Shown in pieces: positions 1-21,290 of a DNA stretch of 64,000 bases. Position numbers and translations under genes: made by a program. Source of the DNA: Melanocharis versteri (lineage: Eukaryota > Chordata > Aves > Passeriformes > Melanocharitidae); assembly GCA_013397845.1 (NCBI GenBank), contig VZTG01008547.1, positions 1,889,508 to 1,953,507 of the forward strand, read 5' to 3'. Position 1 is the stretch's first letter; the number at the start of each line of letters is the position of its first letter. Below the pieces are notes generated by a model that ran no database searches, was not told where the DNA came from, and saw only the letters and a list, made by a program, of their open reading frames with translations.

Positions 1-3000
1 AAGCTCTTCAGTCTCATGTGCTAAGCCTTAAAACAGTTTGCTCTGTCTCTGATGGGACTCTAAGATAGGCGCCATGAGCTTCTGTAGCAGCACTGACAGC
101 ATCAAACCTAAGTGAAAGCTGCACTGGATGACTTTGTGTCAGGGATGGCTGCAGTTTTGGGTGTACAGTATTGAACTTAGGAAGGGTCTCGCTGAAAAAT
201 ACCAGAAAGATCTTTCCAAGATAATAATATAATCTTCAGTAGTGAAAGCATGTTCTTAGATCTGTTCAGTGACAAAATGTTTCTGAACATGCTTAATATA
301 CAGGTACTTAATTATGAGTACCAACATATTTATCCTCATAGTTTTTAAAATTTCTTATTTTCGTATTTTTTAACTTCAGGGATTTGAATATTTACAGACT
401 TCTCTGAATTGTAAGTAACTACTATTTATGTCACTAGACCTGTGTCTTCACAGAACAGTCAGTGAAGACTTTTTTGAGTATATATGGAATAACTGATAAC
501 TTCCTGATAAAAGCATTTTCAAGAATATTGACTAAAATGAGGTTGAGATGGTTTTACTCATATTTTCCTTATTGATGTTGAATATTTTTCAAACTAATAT
601 ATTGATCAGACTTCACGATTTCTTGCAAACACACTAAATACTGGCCTTCTACTAATTAGTTGAGCTAATGAAGTAATTACCAAGCTGTTATTCTTCTATC
701 AATACTTAATATATTAGCTTTTATAATTCAGTATGTATATCTTCTCACTTTTTGGACTTCATTAAAGCAAATATGAACACTGTTAAGTGATTTTTTTTTG
801 TTACGATTATTAATGTAGGAGTTTTTTCCTTTTACTAAGAATTTGAAGCAATACTTTTTAAATACTTTGAAAGGCAATATCTTGTTTAAAGTTGCTTATT
901 GAGAGAATCTTAGTTCCATGAAATGCATACTTCTAAGGAAAATTTTTATTTACAAATTCATTGTTCAATATCTTTGCATGTATGAAACTTGCCTCAGAAA
1001 CTTATTTTTCCTTTTTTATTGGAAATGAAACATCTTTCTTTGTATTATATTCTTATTGTATACTTACTTGTATGTATGTTATTCTGAAAAGTCTCCTGGG
1101 GACAAGGGTGGAATGCTGGAATTTATAACACTTTAGTTCCCACTTTTTTTAAGGAACCCTTACATTTGGGAGTTGGTAGCTCGTTTGCAGTTCCTGAAAG
1201 CAGTTAACATGCTTTTTCTGTCTAGCAGGTTTAATAGGTTAGCTGTACTGTTGAGTCACGTTGTGTGAGTGTGGTAGTAATGAAAGGAAATATATCCTTA
1301 AATCCCCTCTTCTGCCTTTTCATTCCCCAAGAGCTATTTCTTTCATCACCTTCTTCTGAGTTTGCTCTTCCCCCACCCCCATGGCCCAGGTTAAATGTGG
1401 CGTTCTTCTCAGGTAGCAGCAATTTAAAGGGGTGAGTTATGTCACACAACTTCTGCAAGTGAAAATGTGGTGGATTCCTTCAGCAGAATCAGGCTTGTAC
1501 TTGCTTCCAGATTAGAAACTCTGACAAATTTCACATGGAATGTAGACAGCTAGTGGGCAGCAACCCTTTCCTGCTTGTAAATGACTCTGCTGAGTGTATT
1601 GGTGACCAAAACTCTTCTGTGACACCTGAACCCAGTAGGCAGATTCTCTCCTGTATTAGCAGCAAAATACTTCAGGAGATTTGACTTTGTTTCAGACCAA
1701 GTCGAAGTTTGTGTGTCCAGGTGAAAATGTCAGCACTGGTATGGCTTGGATGGATGCAGGGCATGTGGCTGTTGATGTGTGCAATCTCCAAATGCATGAA
1801 CTGTAGAGTACAGCTCGAGAAAAGGCTGCTTTGTCACTGTAACTATTACTGTCCATGCTGGTTTTTAGAAAAACCTGTTGACCGACTTACATCATGATGT
1901 GTCACTGGTACTTTCAAGCTTTAATTAGCTGTGTTCTGTCATTTTTGCTATCTAGTGTGGAAAGCATTACTGTCTCTGCCTTAAAAAGAACTTCTTTGTT
2001 ATGTTAGAGCTTAAGGTGGTTTTGTGATCATTTTTAACTGAATAGAAATTAGTTCAGTTGCTATCAGTTTTAAGCAGGTCACCAAACTCTGGTGTTACAC
2101 TAAGCTTTTAAATGTTGTCATATTTCTGTCATTAAGTGAACGTTCCTGTCTTTCAGGAAAGCAGTGTTATTCTGTAAACAAAGTAGTCACCCAGTCTCTT
2201 AAGTTGTGACACAGTGTTGTGTTTCAGCGAACAAAATCCAGATATTCTTTATGACGTCCTCTCTCAGCTTTCAGCTTTTCAATTCATATGTTCTTCTGCT
2301 GCTTTAGACATGCTACACACCTGCTTTTTAGGAAGTCCCTGGAAAACGTAATGATTATTTCAATGATGTGGCCAGTCAGACCATCAGGACAGAAAGCAAA
2401 TTCTAAAACTTCAGTAATTCATACAGCTGGATTGTGTTTATCCAGCAGTATCTGTGTTGACAAGATTGAGGTAGCTGTGATTATTAAAAACAAACAAAGA
2501 AAGGCCCCAAAAAACCAAGAACCAGACAGGTGTAACTGAAGTTCATGCTTCCCTGCTATAGAAACACTGCTGCAGTTTTGCTAAAATCCAATGCCTCCTT
2601 GCTGTTGTGTCTGCTGCTGTTTCCCACTGTATTCAGTTTTTATTGTGAAGCATCAGTGTTGACACAGATATTCAAAGGAGCAGCTAAACCCACAACTTTC
2701 AGATGAGCAGCTTAGCAGCATTTTCCTGCTTATAGAATCTACTTCAAGGAGCATCAGGCTTTGCTCAAAATACTGGCTTTTGGGTAATCCTTTCTCTGAC
2801 TCCCTTGCAGACATCCAGTGCACTGTTCTAATCTGCCTAGCCAGCATTGCTCAACTAAGACTGTTTACTTCCTCTTTAATGCTGTTTTTCTCAGCCAAAA
2901 AATAATTCTGAAATTTCTTTAACTGCTCTATATGTATAAATGTGAACACTTTCCTTAGTGCATTTCCATGACAAAAGAGAATCTTCACACTATGACAAAG

Positions 3001-4149
3001 GGTTGCTGTCCCAAAAGAAATGCAGAGACAACATATGCTTTCTCAGAACTCATGAAAATTCATAAATCATGCAATATAGTAAATTACTGGTGGTAAAGAC
3101 TACAAAGCCAACAAAGTCATGACTGGGGAGGAAAAAAACACAGCTTTATTGCTGTCAGTTGTAAGTGGAAGGGATCCAAATAGGAGAATTTCTGTCTGTC
3201 CAGCTTGAACATTTAATCTGTATTTATGGTTTTAAAATAAATGCAAGTTCTCTTGTTTTTCAGAAGTTGCAAGCTGTACTTGGAACATGGCTTAAGTTCC
3301 ATTGTTGTCCTAGGAAAAGAATTTTTAACACAAATGTCTTAGGTAGTACATAACTAAGTTTTTCAGAAAATGTTGTAGTTTGCTGATTGAAATATAGACT
3401 AATTTCACTTGCTCTAAATATTAGGGTTTTCATGGCTTGCCTTCATGTATTTTTACCTGAGATTTATATGCTATGAAGTTACACTCTCTCCCTTCCAAGT
3501 TTAGTTTTCAATACCAGGTAGAACAATTTTTTCTCCACATGCTCCTTTTGCATGGGGTGCTTCAAAATCTTCAAACCCATTCTGATAACCCCCCCAACTC
3601 TGTCACCCATCCTACCCTGCTGTGCTGCTTGGATCATGTCTGGCAGACTTGGCAGTTAGCAGGAGAAAATGTGTCTTGCTGCTGGTGTGATTTTGTGAGT
3701 CGATGGTGTCATTACTGCTGCCTTTACCTTCTCTGTTCTGTTCCTGTTTTACTTTACATTTCTGTAGTAAAATTCTGGGCTGTAAAGAGTGTTGACATGT
3801 GTGGATAAGGTAGGGTGGTGAAGTAAAAAGTAAGGTTTAGCATGTTAAGGACACCTGCTGGTAAGTACAATTTGCAGGAGCCTGAATCAGAGGCAAATTT
3901 CACAAGTAAGACAGTCTTGGTAGAGGAGTATATGGGTCCATCTGTGTCCTGATTTACTGGTGTTGAGTTTTCTTTGCCACATAGATATGTTTAGTCTAAT
4001 TGTGCTGCGTAAGTGTAACCAGTGTGTTTATGCTTTTAGGTAGCATTATTCTTATCAGCTGCAAAATATTCTTGCTTAACTTCTGATTTACTGAAAAGAT
4101 ACATTTTTGTTGCAAGCAATTGAAGGACCTGGCAGTGTGCACTCACAGC

Positions 4150-4784
4150 TCAGAAATCCAATCATACCCTGGACTGCATCAAAAACAGCATGGCGAGCAG
4201 GTCAAGGGAGGTGACTGGGAGGTGACTGTTCCCTTCTACTCCACTCTTGTGAGACTCCTCCCTGGAGTGCTGCATCCAGCTCCGAGTCCCCAGCATAAGA
4301 AGGATGTGGACTTGTTGGGTTGAGTCCAGAGGAGGGATGCAAAAATGATCAGAGGGCTGGAGCACCTCTCTTATAAAGACAGGCTGGGAGGGTTGGGGTT
4401 GCTCAGCCAGAGAAGAGAAGGCTCCAGAGAGACCTTATAGAAACTTCCAGCACCTAAAGGGGGCTGAGGAGAACTGGAGAGGAAGTTTTTACAAGGGCAT
4501 GTAGTGATGGGACAAGGGGAAATGACCTCAAACAACAGAGGAGAGGTTTAGATTAGATATTCAGAAGAAATTCTTTACTGTCCAGGTGGTGAGGCACTGC
4601 AGCAGGTTGCCCTGGAAAATTGTGACTGTCCCATCCCTGGAACTGTTTAACGCCATGCTTAGATGGGGCTTTGAGCAAGCTGGTTTACTGGAATGTGTCC
4701 CAGCCCATGGCGAAAGGGTTGGAACTAGATGATCTTTCTATGTCCCTTCCAACCCAAACTATTTTGTGATTCTGTGACCTCTAA
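4150..4784 (+). repeat. CR1 LINE, 3' fragment
   Basis: This is the 3' end of a chicken-repeat-1 non-LTR retrotransposon in plus orientation. Recognisable CR1 blocks appear in order: 'gtccagaggaggg', 'gatcagagggctggagcacctc', 'agaagagaaggctcc', 'ttacaagggcatgtagtgat', 'gaggcactgcagcaggttgcc' and 'ggttggaactagatgatctt'. It ends in 'cccttccaacccaaac' followed by a degraded ATTCTGTGA-type tail. The ORFs inside it carry stops, so this is a dead 5'-truncated copy within a UBE3A intron. Confidence 0.9.
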
Positions 4785-4985
4785 TGGCCTTTATATAGAC
4801 TTGAAACTCTTTCTTTTAAAATGTCAGACTTTCTATTTGGCCTTAACTGAATTTTCACTTTCATAGTAGAAGTGCAGTAGATCTGTTTAAAGGCACTGAA
4901 GAAATAAGAGCAAGAGATTTTTGAGATTTCTTCTTTAGGGTCTATGAGAGGGGGTTGATTTGACTGTAATATTAGTGTCTTTTTT

Positions 4986-5009
4986 GGGGGGGGGGGGTTT
5001 TTTTTTTTT
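4986..5009 (+). repeat. Homopolymer pair G12-T12
   Basis: Twelve G residues are followed directly by twelve T residues within the UBE3A intron. The tract is prone to length error in sequencing. No function is inferred. Confidence 0.9.
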
Positions 5010-5518
5010 CCCAGCTCTCTGTTGGAGAGATTCAACTACTCATCAAATACTTGTTTTCTGTCTTCCACTCTGAAAACATATCTGTGTAATCCCTTCACAA
5101 AGCCGTTTATTGTCAGACATATGTAGATCATATTGCAGACTCTTCATTGTCAGATGAATTTAATTAGCCCAGTAACACATCTTGTTTTCTTCCTTTTTCT
5201 GTGAATTGTGTGCAACACAATGATAACTTATTTTAATTAAGTGCTTAAAAGAATAGAAATAGAGAAGGCTAACAGCCTGTGAACTTTAATGGGCTAACAG
5301 ATCAGTTCTGTGGTAAGTTTCTTGCTGTGTTAATCCCCAGTTTCTAAAAAATGCTTAGAGTGGTTAAGCGTTACTATTGATTTCTCTTATTTTACTGTTG
5401 TGATTTGTGCTTGCTTTCTTCTTAATTTTGGAGGGTACTTTTGGTTTCATTATTTGATACTAAACTATTCTAGTAAACAGATTTACTAATGAAGTATTTC
5501 GATCTCTTGCCTCAATAG

Positions 5519-13003
<7,485 letters not shown>

Positions 13004-13560
13004 TAAGTATAACAAAAGGGATTAAAAAATGATGGTGATGATGTCCCTGTCCAAAAAGGCCATAAGATAGTGAGCTACAGTAGTCACCTGTGTTTGTGCC
13101 TCCCTTCTTTACTGGGGACATTGGGCTGGAACAGCAGATTTCAGCTGCTTAAATGAACAAAATCTTTATTTTTTCTTTTAGCGTGAAAGTGTTACATATT
13201 CTTTCACTTGTATGTACAGAGAGGTTTTCCTGAATATTTATTTTAAGGGTTAAATCACTTTTGCTTGTGTTTATTACTGCTTGAAGTTGAGCCTTTTTGA
13301 GTATTTACAAGAAAACAAACTGTACTCTCCCAAGGAAAATATTGCCATCATTTGTAGACCATGTAACCTTCAAGTATGTGCTATATTTTTGTCCCTGTAT
13401 CTAATCAAATCAAGAACTGTACTTTTTGAAGAGTTTGCTTTTGAAACTTGAAGTCTTGAAAAACAGTGTGATGCAATTACTGCTGTTCTAGCCCCCAAAG
13501 AGTTTCTGTGCAAAATCTTAAGAATCAATAAAGATGGAAGGGAGAACTTGGAATGTTAAA
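13004..13560 (+). other. UBE3A 3' untranslated region (minimum extent)
   Basis: This is non-coding sequence directly after the UBE3A stop. The first canonical AATAAA is at 13527-13532. Further AATAAA hexamers at 13642-13647, 14086-14091 and 14505-14510 could give longer 3'UTRs, so the true end is uncertain. The choice of the first site is inferred, not observed. Confidence 0.6.
13527..13532 (+). terminator. Candidate UBE3A poly(A) signal AATAAA
   Basis: A canonical AATAAA about 520 bases after the stop, and the first in the UTR. An alternative AATAAA lies at 13642-13647, with more at 14086 and 14505. Confidence 0.5.
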
Positions 13561-15240
13561 TTGCAGCCTTGAGAACTTTACTTTAGTCACAGCACAACAA
13601 TTAAAATTCATTTCACTATATGTTGTCTTCACATGTCTTGTAATAAACTGTGTTTTTAATTAGGAAACATTTCTTAGCAGATGAAAGGGTAGAAATTTTA
13701 GTTACGTTTTTTAAAAAAGAAGTTTACTGGGGAAAGTGCATTTTCAACTGAACAGCTTTAGAGTAGGGAGTGAAGTGTCTGGAAAAAAGATAGGAAGTTT
13801 TTGCTATATTATAAACAAAGCATGTGGAAGTGCACTTAAAATGAAGTTCTATTCTTAATTGCCTATTATGTTGACATTTAAAATAGACAATCCAAAGTCT
13901 TCCCTACATGTTATGTCATCATCATTTATTTAATGAATCATTTTTCGTACCTATCAAGGCACATGATCAGTGTTGCACCATAATCTAAAGGGATGGCTAC
14001 TGTATTTTAATCTCATCTAACAATAAGCAAAATTGAACAATATTAAACGTGAGGCCTACGTCATGTTGTACACTTCCAACCATTAAATAAACTGTTAGAA
14101 AGTAAGTACTAAGGTTATGTTCATCTACTACATAAAGTATTCAGTAGGTTTTTAATTTAACTCTACAAATCATATCAGAAATAAATCCTTTACCTTTCGT
14201 AGTCTGTGTTTAATGTTAATTTCTCCTGTTGCAATATACCATGAAGGGATTATGCATTTGTAAGTGCAGATGTGACTGGCATATCTCTTTTCCAATACAA
14301 GCTGCAGCGGGTGTGCAGAGCTGAGCTTGTGCCTTGACAATTGCTATAACTGGCTACTACCGATCAAACCCGTGACTGTGTGGAATTGGCATTAAAAGGC
14401 TTAGTTTTGAAATCATTGGAAAAAGAAAAGATGTCTTTCAGGACTATTTTAATAAATTCTTTCTAGTAATAGAAACAGACAACTGTTATGTAACTATGAT
14501 GCTGAATAAAACAATGATCTTTTTTCACCATGGTTCAGTGAAAAAGAAAACAAGTTACTTTCTTATTTTGATAAATTAGATATTAAACCATTTAATTAGA
14601 AATTGTTGTAGTACTGCATAATTTGAGGGTTGCAGGTACGGAAAACTCTCCACAAGTAAACTGTAGTGATGTGGGGTCCAGCAATGTCCTCCTTTCAAAC
14701 TCAAGCCAATGCCAGACGCCCTGGACACGGGACTGAAACTTACTGGGGAGGGAGAGGTGCTGTCTGTCTTCTGGCCTTAGATCTCAGAGGTGGCCCTTAG
14801 GGCCTGCCCTCGTGTATGTCCACCTTGTTGTATGTCCCAGAAGAGGAAAACACAAGAGGCCCTCTCCATCTCTTGGTGTAGAGTGGTTGACAACAGTGCC
14901 TGCTGAGCCCTTCAGGTTTGGAGCAGCTCTTACTGTAGGTGGTAAGAACAAGATGTGCTGAGTGCCTCGAGGTGCTTCACTACAAGTGTGAACACATCGT
15001 GATACTGCTGTGTGGTACGTACTGTGTCCACAGTCTAATGCTGTTAAGCTCTATCCCTGTAACTCTTCTTATACTGCTTTAGCTGTGGTTTGTGGTTACC
15101 CCCAGCAGACAGGTGTATGTGATTCAAGGGGTTTTTTATATAGGTCTAAAAGCTGTGCAGACAGCATAACTGGATAGCAATACGAAGTTCTCTGACTCAA
15201 CTGTTGACATTGTAAATATGCTCTTTCTGTTTTCCTTTAG

Positions 15241-15314
15241 CATTAAGATTAAAATAATACATAATTGCATTGGCCTTCAAAAGCATAAGTTGTTTTCAAA
15301 GGAATCATTTTCAG
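15241..15314 (+). other. Exon-like segment, unassigned
   Basis: An excellent acceptor (ctctttctgttttcctttag) is followed by 74 bases ending TTTTCAG|GTAAGA, a near-consensus donor. One frame is open throughout, one base then 24 codons (I-K-I-K-I-I-H-N-C-I-G-L...). It lies 2.2 kb past the UBE3A stop. It could be an exon of an unannotated transcript, an alternative UBE3A 3' exon, or chance. I do not recognise the peptide. Confidence 0.25.
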
Positions 15315-18119
15315 GTAAGATATAAGTACTTCATATTTGACTCGATTTCTCATGTAAGTAGAAACTCCCTCCCCCCAGACACCACTGTATTGAAACCTTA
15401 TCTCCTTAGTGCTGGTATAAGAGCGCTAGTTGTTTAGCAGCATGTTGCTGATAAGGTTTAAAATAAATAAATCCTGAAGTCTGGTAGCTGCAGGCTGCAT
15501 TCCTATGCTACAGAAGTTTCAGCCGGCACTCTGTTGTTTAAAAGGGAAAATGCCATTTTAAGTTGGGTTTGAGTTGGGGTTTTTTTGGGGCTCCAGGCAC
15601 ACCTGCAATGTCTTTCACAATGTCTAGCAAAGTTTAGGTCTACAGAACTTGGAGACTTAAGTGTGCTCATGTGTCATGGAAATACCTCTCTTGAGTGAGA
15701 CAGAAGATTCCTCTTCCAAGGCAGTAGTCTAATGCCAGTGTGGTGGTGCTCTCTCCACAGGGTGTCTTCAGTATGTTTACAAGAAAGTATTTTGGACATC
15801 TCAGCACTGCCTCATTTGACAAATGAAAAATACCTCTTCAAGTATCTTTCTGCACCCTAACAGACTGCCCAGATGTTTTCAACCTCGGTGCAAAGGGCCC
15901 ATCAGGCTTCTGTGTTTTGTATAATCACATGCATCAAAAATGATAGTAGTGCAAGAGAAGTAATGCACTGAAAAGAATCATCTTAATGTGGCACTGTTTC
16001 AGATTTAATTAGGAGTGAAGAAATTGTTTTGTTTAGCTCTGGAAGTATGTTAGCACATAATGCTGTGTAAACAGAGCATCACCTTTTAAAAGATCAAAGC
16101 TTTTACTTCTTGCTAAAAAGATTTCAGGAACAGCTGTCAGGAGTGAGGATAGCACAGTTAACTAAAGAGTAGTGTTTTGTGAACTCACTGGGCTTGTCTT
16201 CCATTTGGCAGGCAGCAGCCTGAGACAGATGGTGGCAGCCAAGGGGACCCCCTCCAACCCTGCATTCTGAGGAAAGCTGATGCTGGAATGGGCTGGAAAT
16301 GGGCCCAGGGCTCCAAGCAACTCCGTGTTACAGTAGTCATTCCGTGCCTCTCATCCAGCAGTGGGTTCACTGCTGAAGCAGGAGCTTCCTATCACATCTG
16401 ACACCACACAGGTGTGATGGACCTGGTGACTTTAGCCTCTAGGGAGCTGCAGTGTGAGCTGCCCAGGTGCCTGCCTGGGCTTCTGCTCTGTGGAGCAGGG
16501 AATTGGACACAGGTTTCCATGCTGCTGATGTTCCAGAAGAGGACAACCCCCACATCATCATCTTTAAGGTGCTTCCGTTGCACTGTTGCAGCCAGTTACC
16601 TCCAGGTAAATTTTTAATCTCACAAGAGGATTAAAAATTTCCTGGTTGTCTCAAGAGTTTTTATTATGAATATGAATTGGGTGGAATGTTTGAGCTGTGC
16701 CTTATTTATTATGCAGAAAAACTCTATCATTTCAGCATGCAAGATGGAGCAGGAATTTCTTCCAAGTTCAGCTGTTCAAAATCAAGCCTTTCCTAACAAG
16801 AGCTGAGTTTATTATGCTTAGTCTGAGTCACAAGGGTTTGTGATAAGTTACTTACAGTTCTTGTCCATAGTTGAAAGTTTAATTAAATTGTCATAAAATT
16901 TGTAAGACCATCAGGGACTTAAAATTAATTTTTAAAAATACAGATTTATACTGAATCATGGAAGGGTCACTGCTTTGGAAATAAGAGTTGATACTGGCAT
17001 TAGTCTTTAGACAGACCATTTCTTACCCAGATGAATTCATTTGGAAAACCCATGAAATGTATTTTTCTCTAGTGTTCCATCTGAAGATGTCTTCAGCTGT
17101 TGATTTTTATTCTTCTTCGTTAACCCAATTAAAAAGTGTGTGGGAAGGTGGTTTTAATTGCAGATATGCAAGTGTAGTTTTGTTCTGTTCTGCAGTATTT
17201 GTGGGATACATCAAGAGGGCGATTCTGATAAATAACTGAAGTTTGCCCAGTGTGCTTGTGTTTATGGATGTCTTGCTCAATATATATCCTGTGTTGGGAT
17301 TTCTGTGTGGGGAAATGTCCAAGAGACAAGGAAATTGGAGATGCAAGTGGAGGGTTGGAATCATTATTCTCTTTTAGGACAATAAGATTGCATTAGGAAC
17401 TCCTACATCATTTTTCTGGGTAGGTTTGTGCATAGTTTTGAGACTTAAAAATTCCGACCAGAGCTGACTCTGAAAGTCAGACAGCAATTGCTGGAGTTAG
17501 ACTTCTGCCCTTCGAAGGACAAGCAGCACAGCTCAACTACAAACAACTGCATGTGCAGGGATCCTGCTGCTCCTGCGGCCTTGGCTCACGGCTTGGACTG
17601 AGCAATGTCAAGTCAAGATAAAAACTGCAGAGATTTGTGACTCAACCGTTATATGCAAAGCTCACATGAAGCCTCTCTTCTTAATGTCACTGAAGGCTCT
17701 GGTGTATCTGCTGTGCCACTGGGGTCATGTACAGAGAAAAATCCCTTAAATCTATCTTCCTGCTGCATCTTTCTGCTTCCAGACCTGTATAGGACAGCAG
17801 AGTAAGTAACAGTGCTCAGGAGTAACTGGCTATGAAATGGCAACTAGTTGAACTTCCCCATTCCAGGTTTTGAGCTGCCATACATCATGTGTTGCTACCT
17901 TTGATTTAATATTTCCCTTTGCAAGCACTCTGTTTGAGCAGCAAGGGATAAAGATCAGGTGAGCCAATATGTTAAAATTGAAGGGGTTTTGTTTCCTAAT
18001 ATAACTGATTTTAATGGAAATGGGAAACTCGGCACAAGGATGTTTTCTAGATAAAAAGGTGTTTTCAAAAGAAAAATATCCCTTGTGCCATGCACACTGA
18101 TTTTTAATTTTTGTCATCT

Positions 18120-18242
18120 ATGCACGGAGAATACTATGAATTTTGTAGCAAGCCACCTGAAATAAAACAAATGACATTTTGGCTTCGCCAATACGGGTAC
18201 TTTCCTTTAAAAGCACAACACAGACCTCTTTGTGAGCATCTG
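18120..18242 (+). other. Exon-like ORF with splice donor, unassigned
   Basis: An ATG at 18120 opens 41 codons ending at CATCTG|GTAAGG, a good donor. The peptide (K-Q-M-T-F-W-L-R-Q-Y-G-Y-F-P-L...) is not low-complexity, but I do not recognise it and no strong acceptor or promoter precedes it. It may be chance. Confidence 0.15.
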
Positions 18243-21200
18243 GTAAGGGTTGCTCTTGCAATGTTTTTTTACACCTTGAATCTCTCTGGGGAGGGTCTCA
18301 TTCCCAAACTAAAATCCCCAAGAGGATATCCTTTGTAACAAAATTCCTGTCTGGCTCATTTGGTGTAGGGCTGGAGCCACCAGGTTCTGCTTTCTGCCCT
18401 AGCTGTAGTGGCCAGCAGCCAGCCTGGGTAAGAGCATTGCTCCTGTGCCAAGAGTTGTTCCAGACAACAACTTCAGGCCTTTCAGAAGCAATCCTGCTCC
18501 AGACCTGCAGCAGTTTGCACAAGCAGTTTTATCATCCAAGACAGTTTTCTTGCTAGTTTTGATTTTGGAGGAGAGAGGATTTCTCGTTGTTTAAGCCCTA
18601 GGAAAGGTTTGCTGGGTTTGGGACTCTCTCTCTGGGACCACCCCTGCCCTCTGTTGCCACCTTCAGAGGATGAGTTTAGTCCCTTCTTTCTCTTTGGTGC
18701 TCTTGGCTTCTCCTGCAGGACAAGGGCTGGCCTGGAGCCCGTGCTTTTAGACACCACGCCCTGCTGCAGCCCAGCAGTGGCACTGGGGGCAGCTGGTGGC
18801 AATGATTAGCTTGCTGCCTCCAAGCCTCACTGCTGTAGGGCTTTGGGTGGTAAAAACGGGCCCTTTCAGCAGTTTCTTCCTGGCATCTGCAAGGTGGGAG
18901 CCTCCAGCAGCCATACTCTGCTGGTTTTTAGCTTTCCTCTGGGAGTCTTGGATCCCGAGGATGATTGCAGCCTCTGGGGTCTTCTAGTGGCTGATGGCAG
19001 CATCAGTTGGTCTCAGCATCTCCTGAGTTTGCTTTGAAATTTCCCCTTCGCCCTGCCCAAGTGAGAGGGAAGCTGTGTGAGAGGGAAGCTGTGTAGGACT
19101 AAACCCCATATGGAGTAGGCAGCTCTGCTGTGCTGCACAACAGGTTTTTCCTCAGCACTGGCAGTGGCTGGGGAAGGGGAATATGGCCAGCTGGAGTCAT
19201 TCCTGTCACCCATCGGTCTGGCTTGGGCCCCTTCTGGCCACCAAACTAAGTGCAAATCAGTTCAGAAAACTCTGAAGGGGCTCCCCTGTCTGCTTTCTCT
19301 GGCTCCAGATTGCAGCATCCCTTCTGTACCAGCCTCCCTTCCCCATTGGCAGGAAGCTGAGCAGCTTGGGGTGTCTCCCTTGCCCAGCATGTCTGTCACC
19401 CCTGTTCTTGGCTGCAGTTTTGAACCGCCACCAGCTGCCCCAAGGTGCTGCATGGCTCTTTCCTTGCTCCTCTTCCTCACTGCACTCATCCTTCTTGGGC
19501 TGCCAGAGCTCACGGCTGGTGCAGTCAGGTTACGGCAATGAAACTGTCAGCCTTGAAGCCCTGAATTGAAAGTGTTTCTGCTTGGGGCAACTCCTCTGTC
19601 AATCTGCCTTGAGCCATGAGCCTGTGCTGTCAGTGCTCAGGTTGAACCATGCACAGAGAAGCCTGGCTGTGGCTGACAGGATAAATGAGCTGTGGTGGCA
19701 ACTGATGTGTTTGGAAAAGCATGAGGTGCTTTGCTAGAAAAGCTCTGCAGCTTTGTGCTGCTAGACATAATCTTTTTTCCTAACCTTGATAAAAGTGTGG
19801 TCAGAGGCAGCTGTTGTTGAAAGGAGATGAGGCATTGGGTTTTCAATAGTCAGAACTTAAAAATCCCACCTCTGGATCATTTCCTTCACCAAGAGTAGCT
19901 GAAGTTGCTGCTGTAAGAGAGGCTTTCCTGTGCCAAGCATTGGACCTGTGAACAAGCAGCCTGAGGACTTGCTTTAAACAGCCTAAGTATACAAGTAATC
20001 TGAAAATAGCAGGAATCCCACTGCAGGATGTTTGTTGAATTATCTGCACCATTCTGCAAGTAAAATATTTGTACTTTGATAAAGAACTGGCAGTTGGTTT
20101 TCCTAAAACTAGTAGATCTTTACAGCATGGTTGGTTTGATTCATCAGCCCTGGAGAAAGGCTACACACAAAAAAAGGTTTTGCACTTCTCTGTCTCTTTC
20201 TCTGGAAAGGCAAGTAGTGCCCATGCGTTCTTGCCGTGCTACTCACCTGAAGGGGCTGCTCGGCTGTGACTGCTGTGGGGTGGCTCCCCTTCCATGGCAA
20301 TGAGGGGATATCACTGTTGGCAATAAGAACAGCATGGTTTGGGTTTTTTTCCTTGTCAGAGAGCTAAAAAAATGACATATTAAAACAGACAAAAAGCTAA
20401 GAAATTAATAGCCATTCATCAAGCTGCCTATCGCTCTGGAATACAGCTGTGCTTTCCTGATTTTCCATGTTAGTGTTCTTCAGTTGCTCTCTTACAGAAA
20501 GGTTGGTACCAGGCACCACAAATGCTAAGGAAAGACAAATGGAATAGCATCCATTAGTAAATTCCTTCCGTGTTTCTGCACTTCTGGTTTTAGTACTTTA
20601 CCCCTGATTTACCTGTACAAATAAGACAGGTCTCTGTTAGAGCTGGATAGTGTCCTCCTCAGCCTCTTGGGAAGACAGCCCATGGAAGATGAGCCATTGG
20701 CATTGCAACCTGCACTCCCTGTAGGAGCCCAGGTGATCTCCCAGCTTCTGATGAAGGAAATCTGTGAGAACTGCTGCTGCTTCTGGAGTAAACGTAATGT
20801 TTATGTTCATTCTTCAATAACTGCTGAAAGAGTGCAAGCCTTTCCTCCTCCCTTCGCTCCTCGGGCATGGAAGGGGGAGGATTGCAAACACAGACAGCAG
20901 AACTGCATTTGCCGCAGTGAAGCTGCAAGGGCAGTTGGCAGCAGCAAGCCTCAGCCCTTGTGAGCTGGAAATGATTGCAAAATCTGAATTTCAGAAACAA
21001 AAGGCCTGGCCATTTTCAGCTCTAGAGCTTGTTCCTCACGGCTTGTGTGTTTTTCCCTCCTCAGGCACCCTTCTCATGCTCTGGACTGTGGGGCTGGGGA
21101 GGAGAGGGGAGTCCCAGACTGATGGCTTCCCTCAGGAAAGCTGCCACAATTGAAATCTTGCACTTTAACTGCCTGTACAGTTGCCAGATCCATTTAGTGC

Positions 21201-21290
21201 ATAATTGATTTTGCACTCAGGGATACATGAGGGGTTTCTGCAAATGCTGAATTACGTAGACATGGGTTTGATTCTTTCTGTTTGTTCCAG

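Larger units (their letters stand above)
1..5518 (+). other. UBE3A intron (3' part), upstream of the first exon in the window
   Basis: This AT-rich stretch precedes the first recognisable UBE3A exon. I looked for the preceding coding exon, which should end just before the Leu-Glu-Met-Ile-Ala segment, and did not find it, so it lies left of the window. The stretch holds one CR1 LINE fragment near 4150-4784 and a G12/T12 homopolymer pair at 4986-5009. The other ORFs here (for example 3473-3808, 111 codons) have no recognisable domain and look like chance. Confidence 0.75.
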
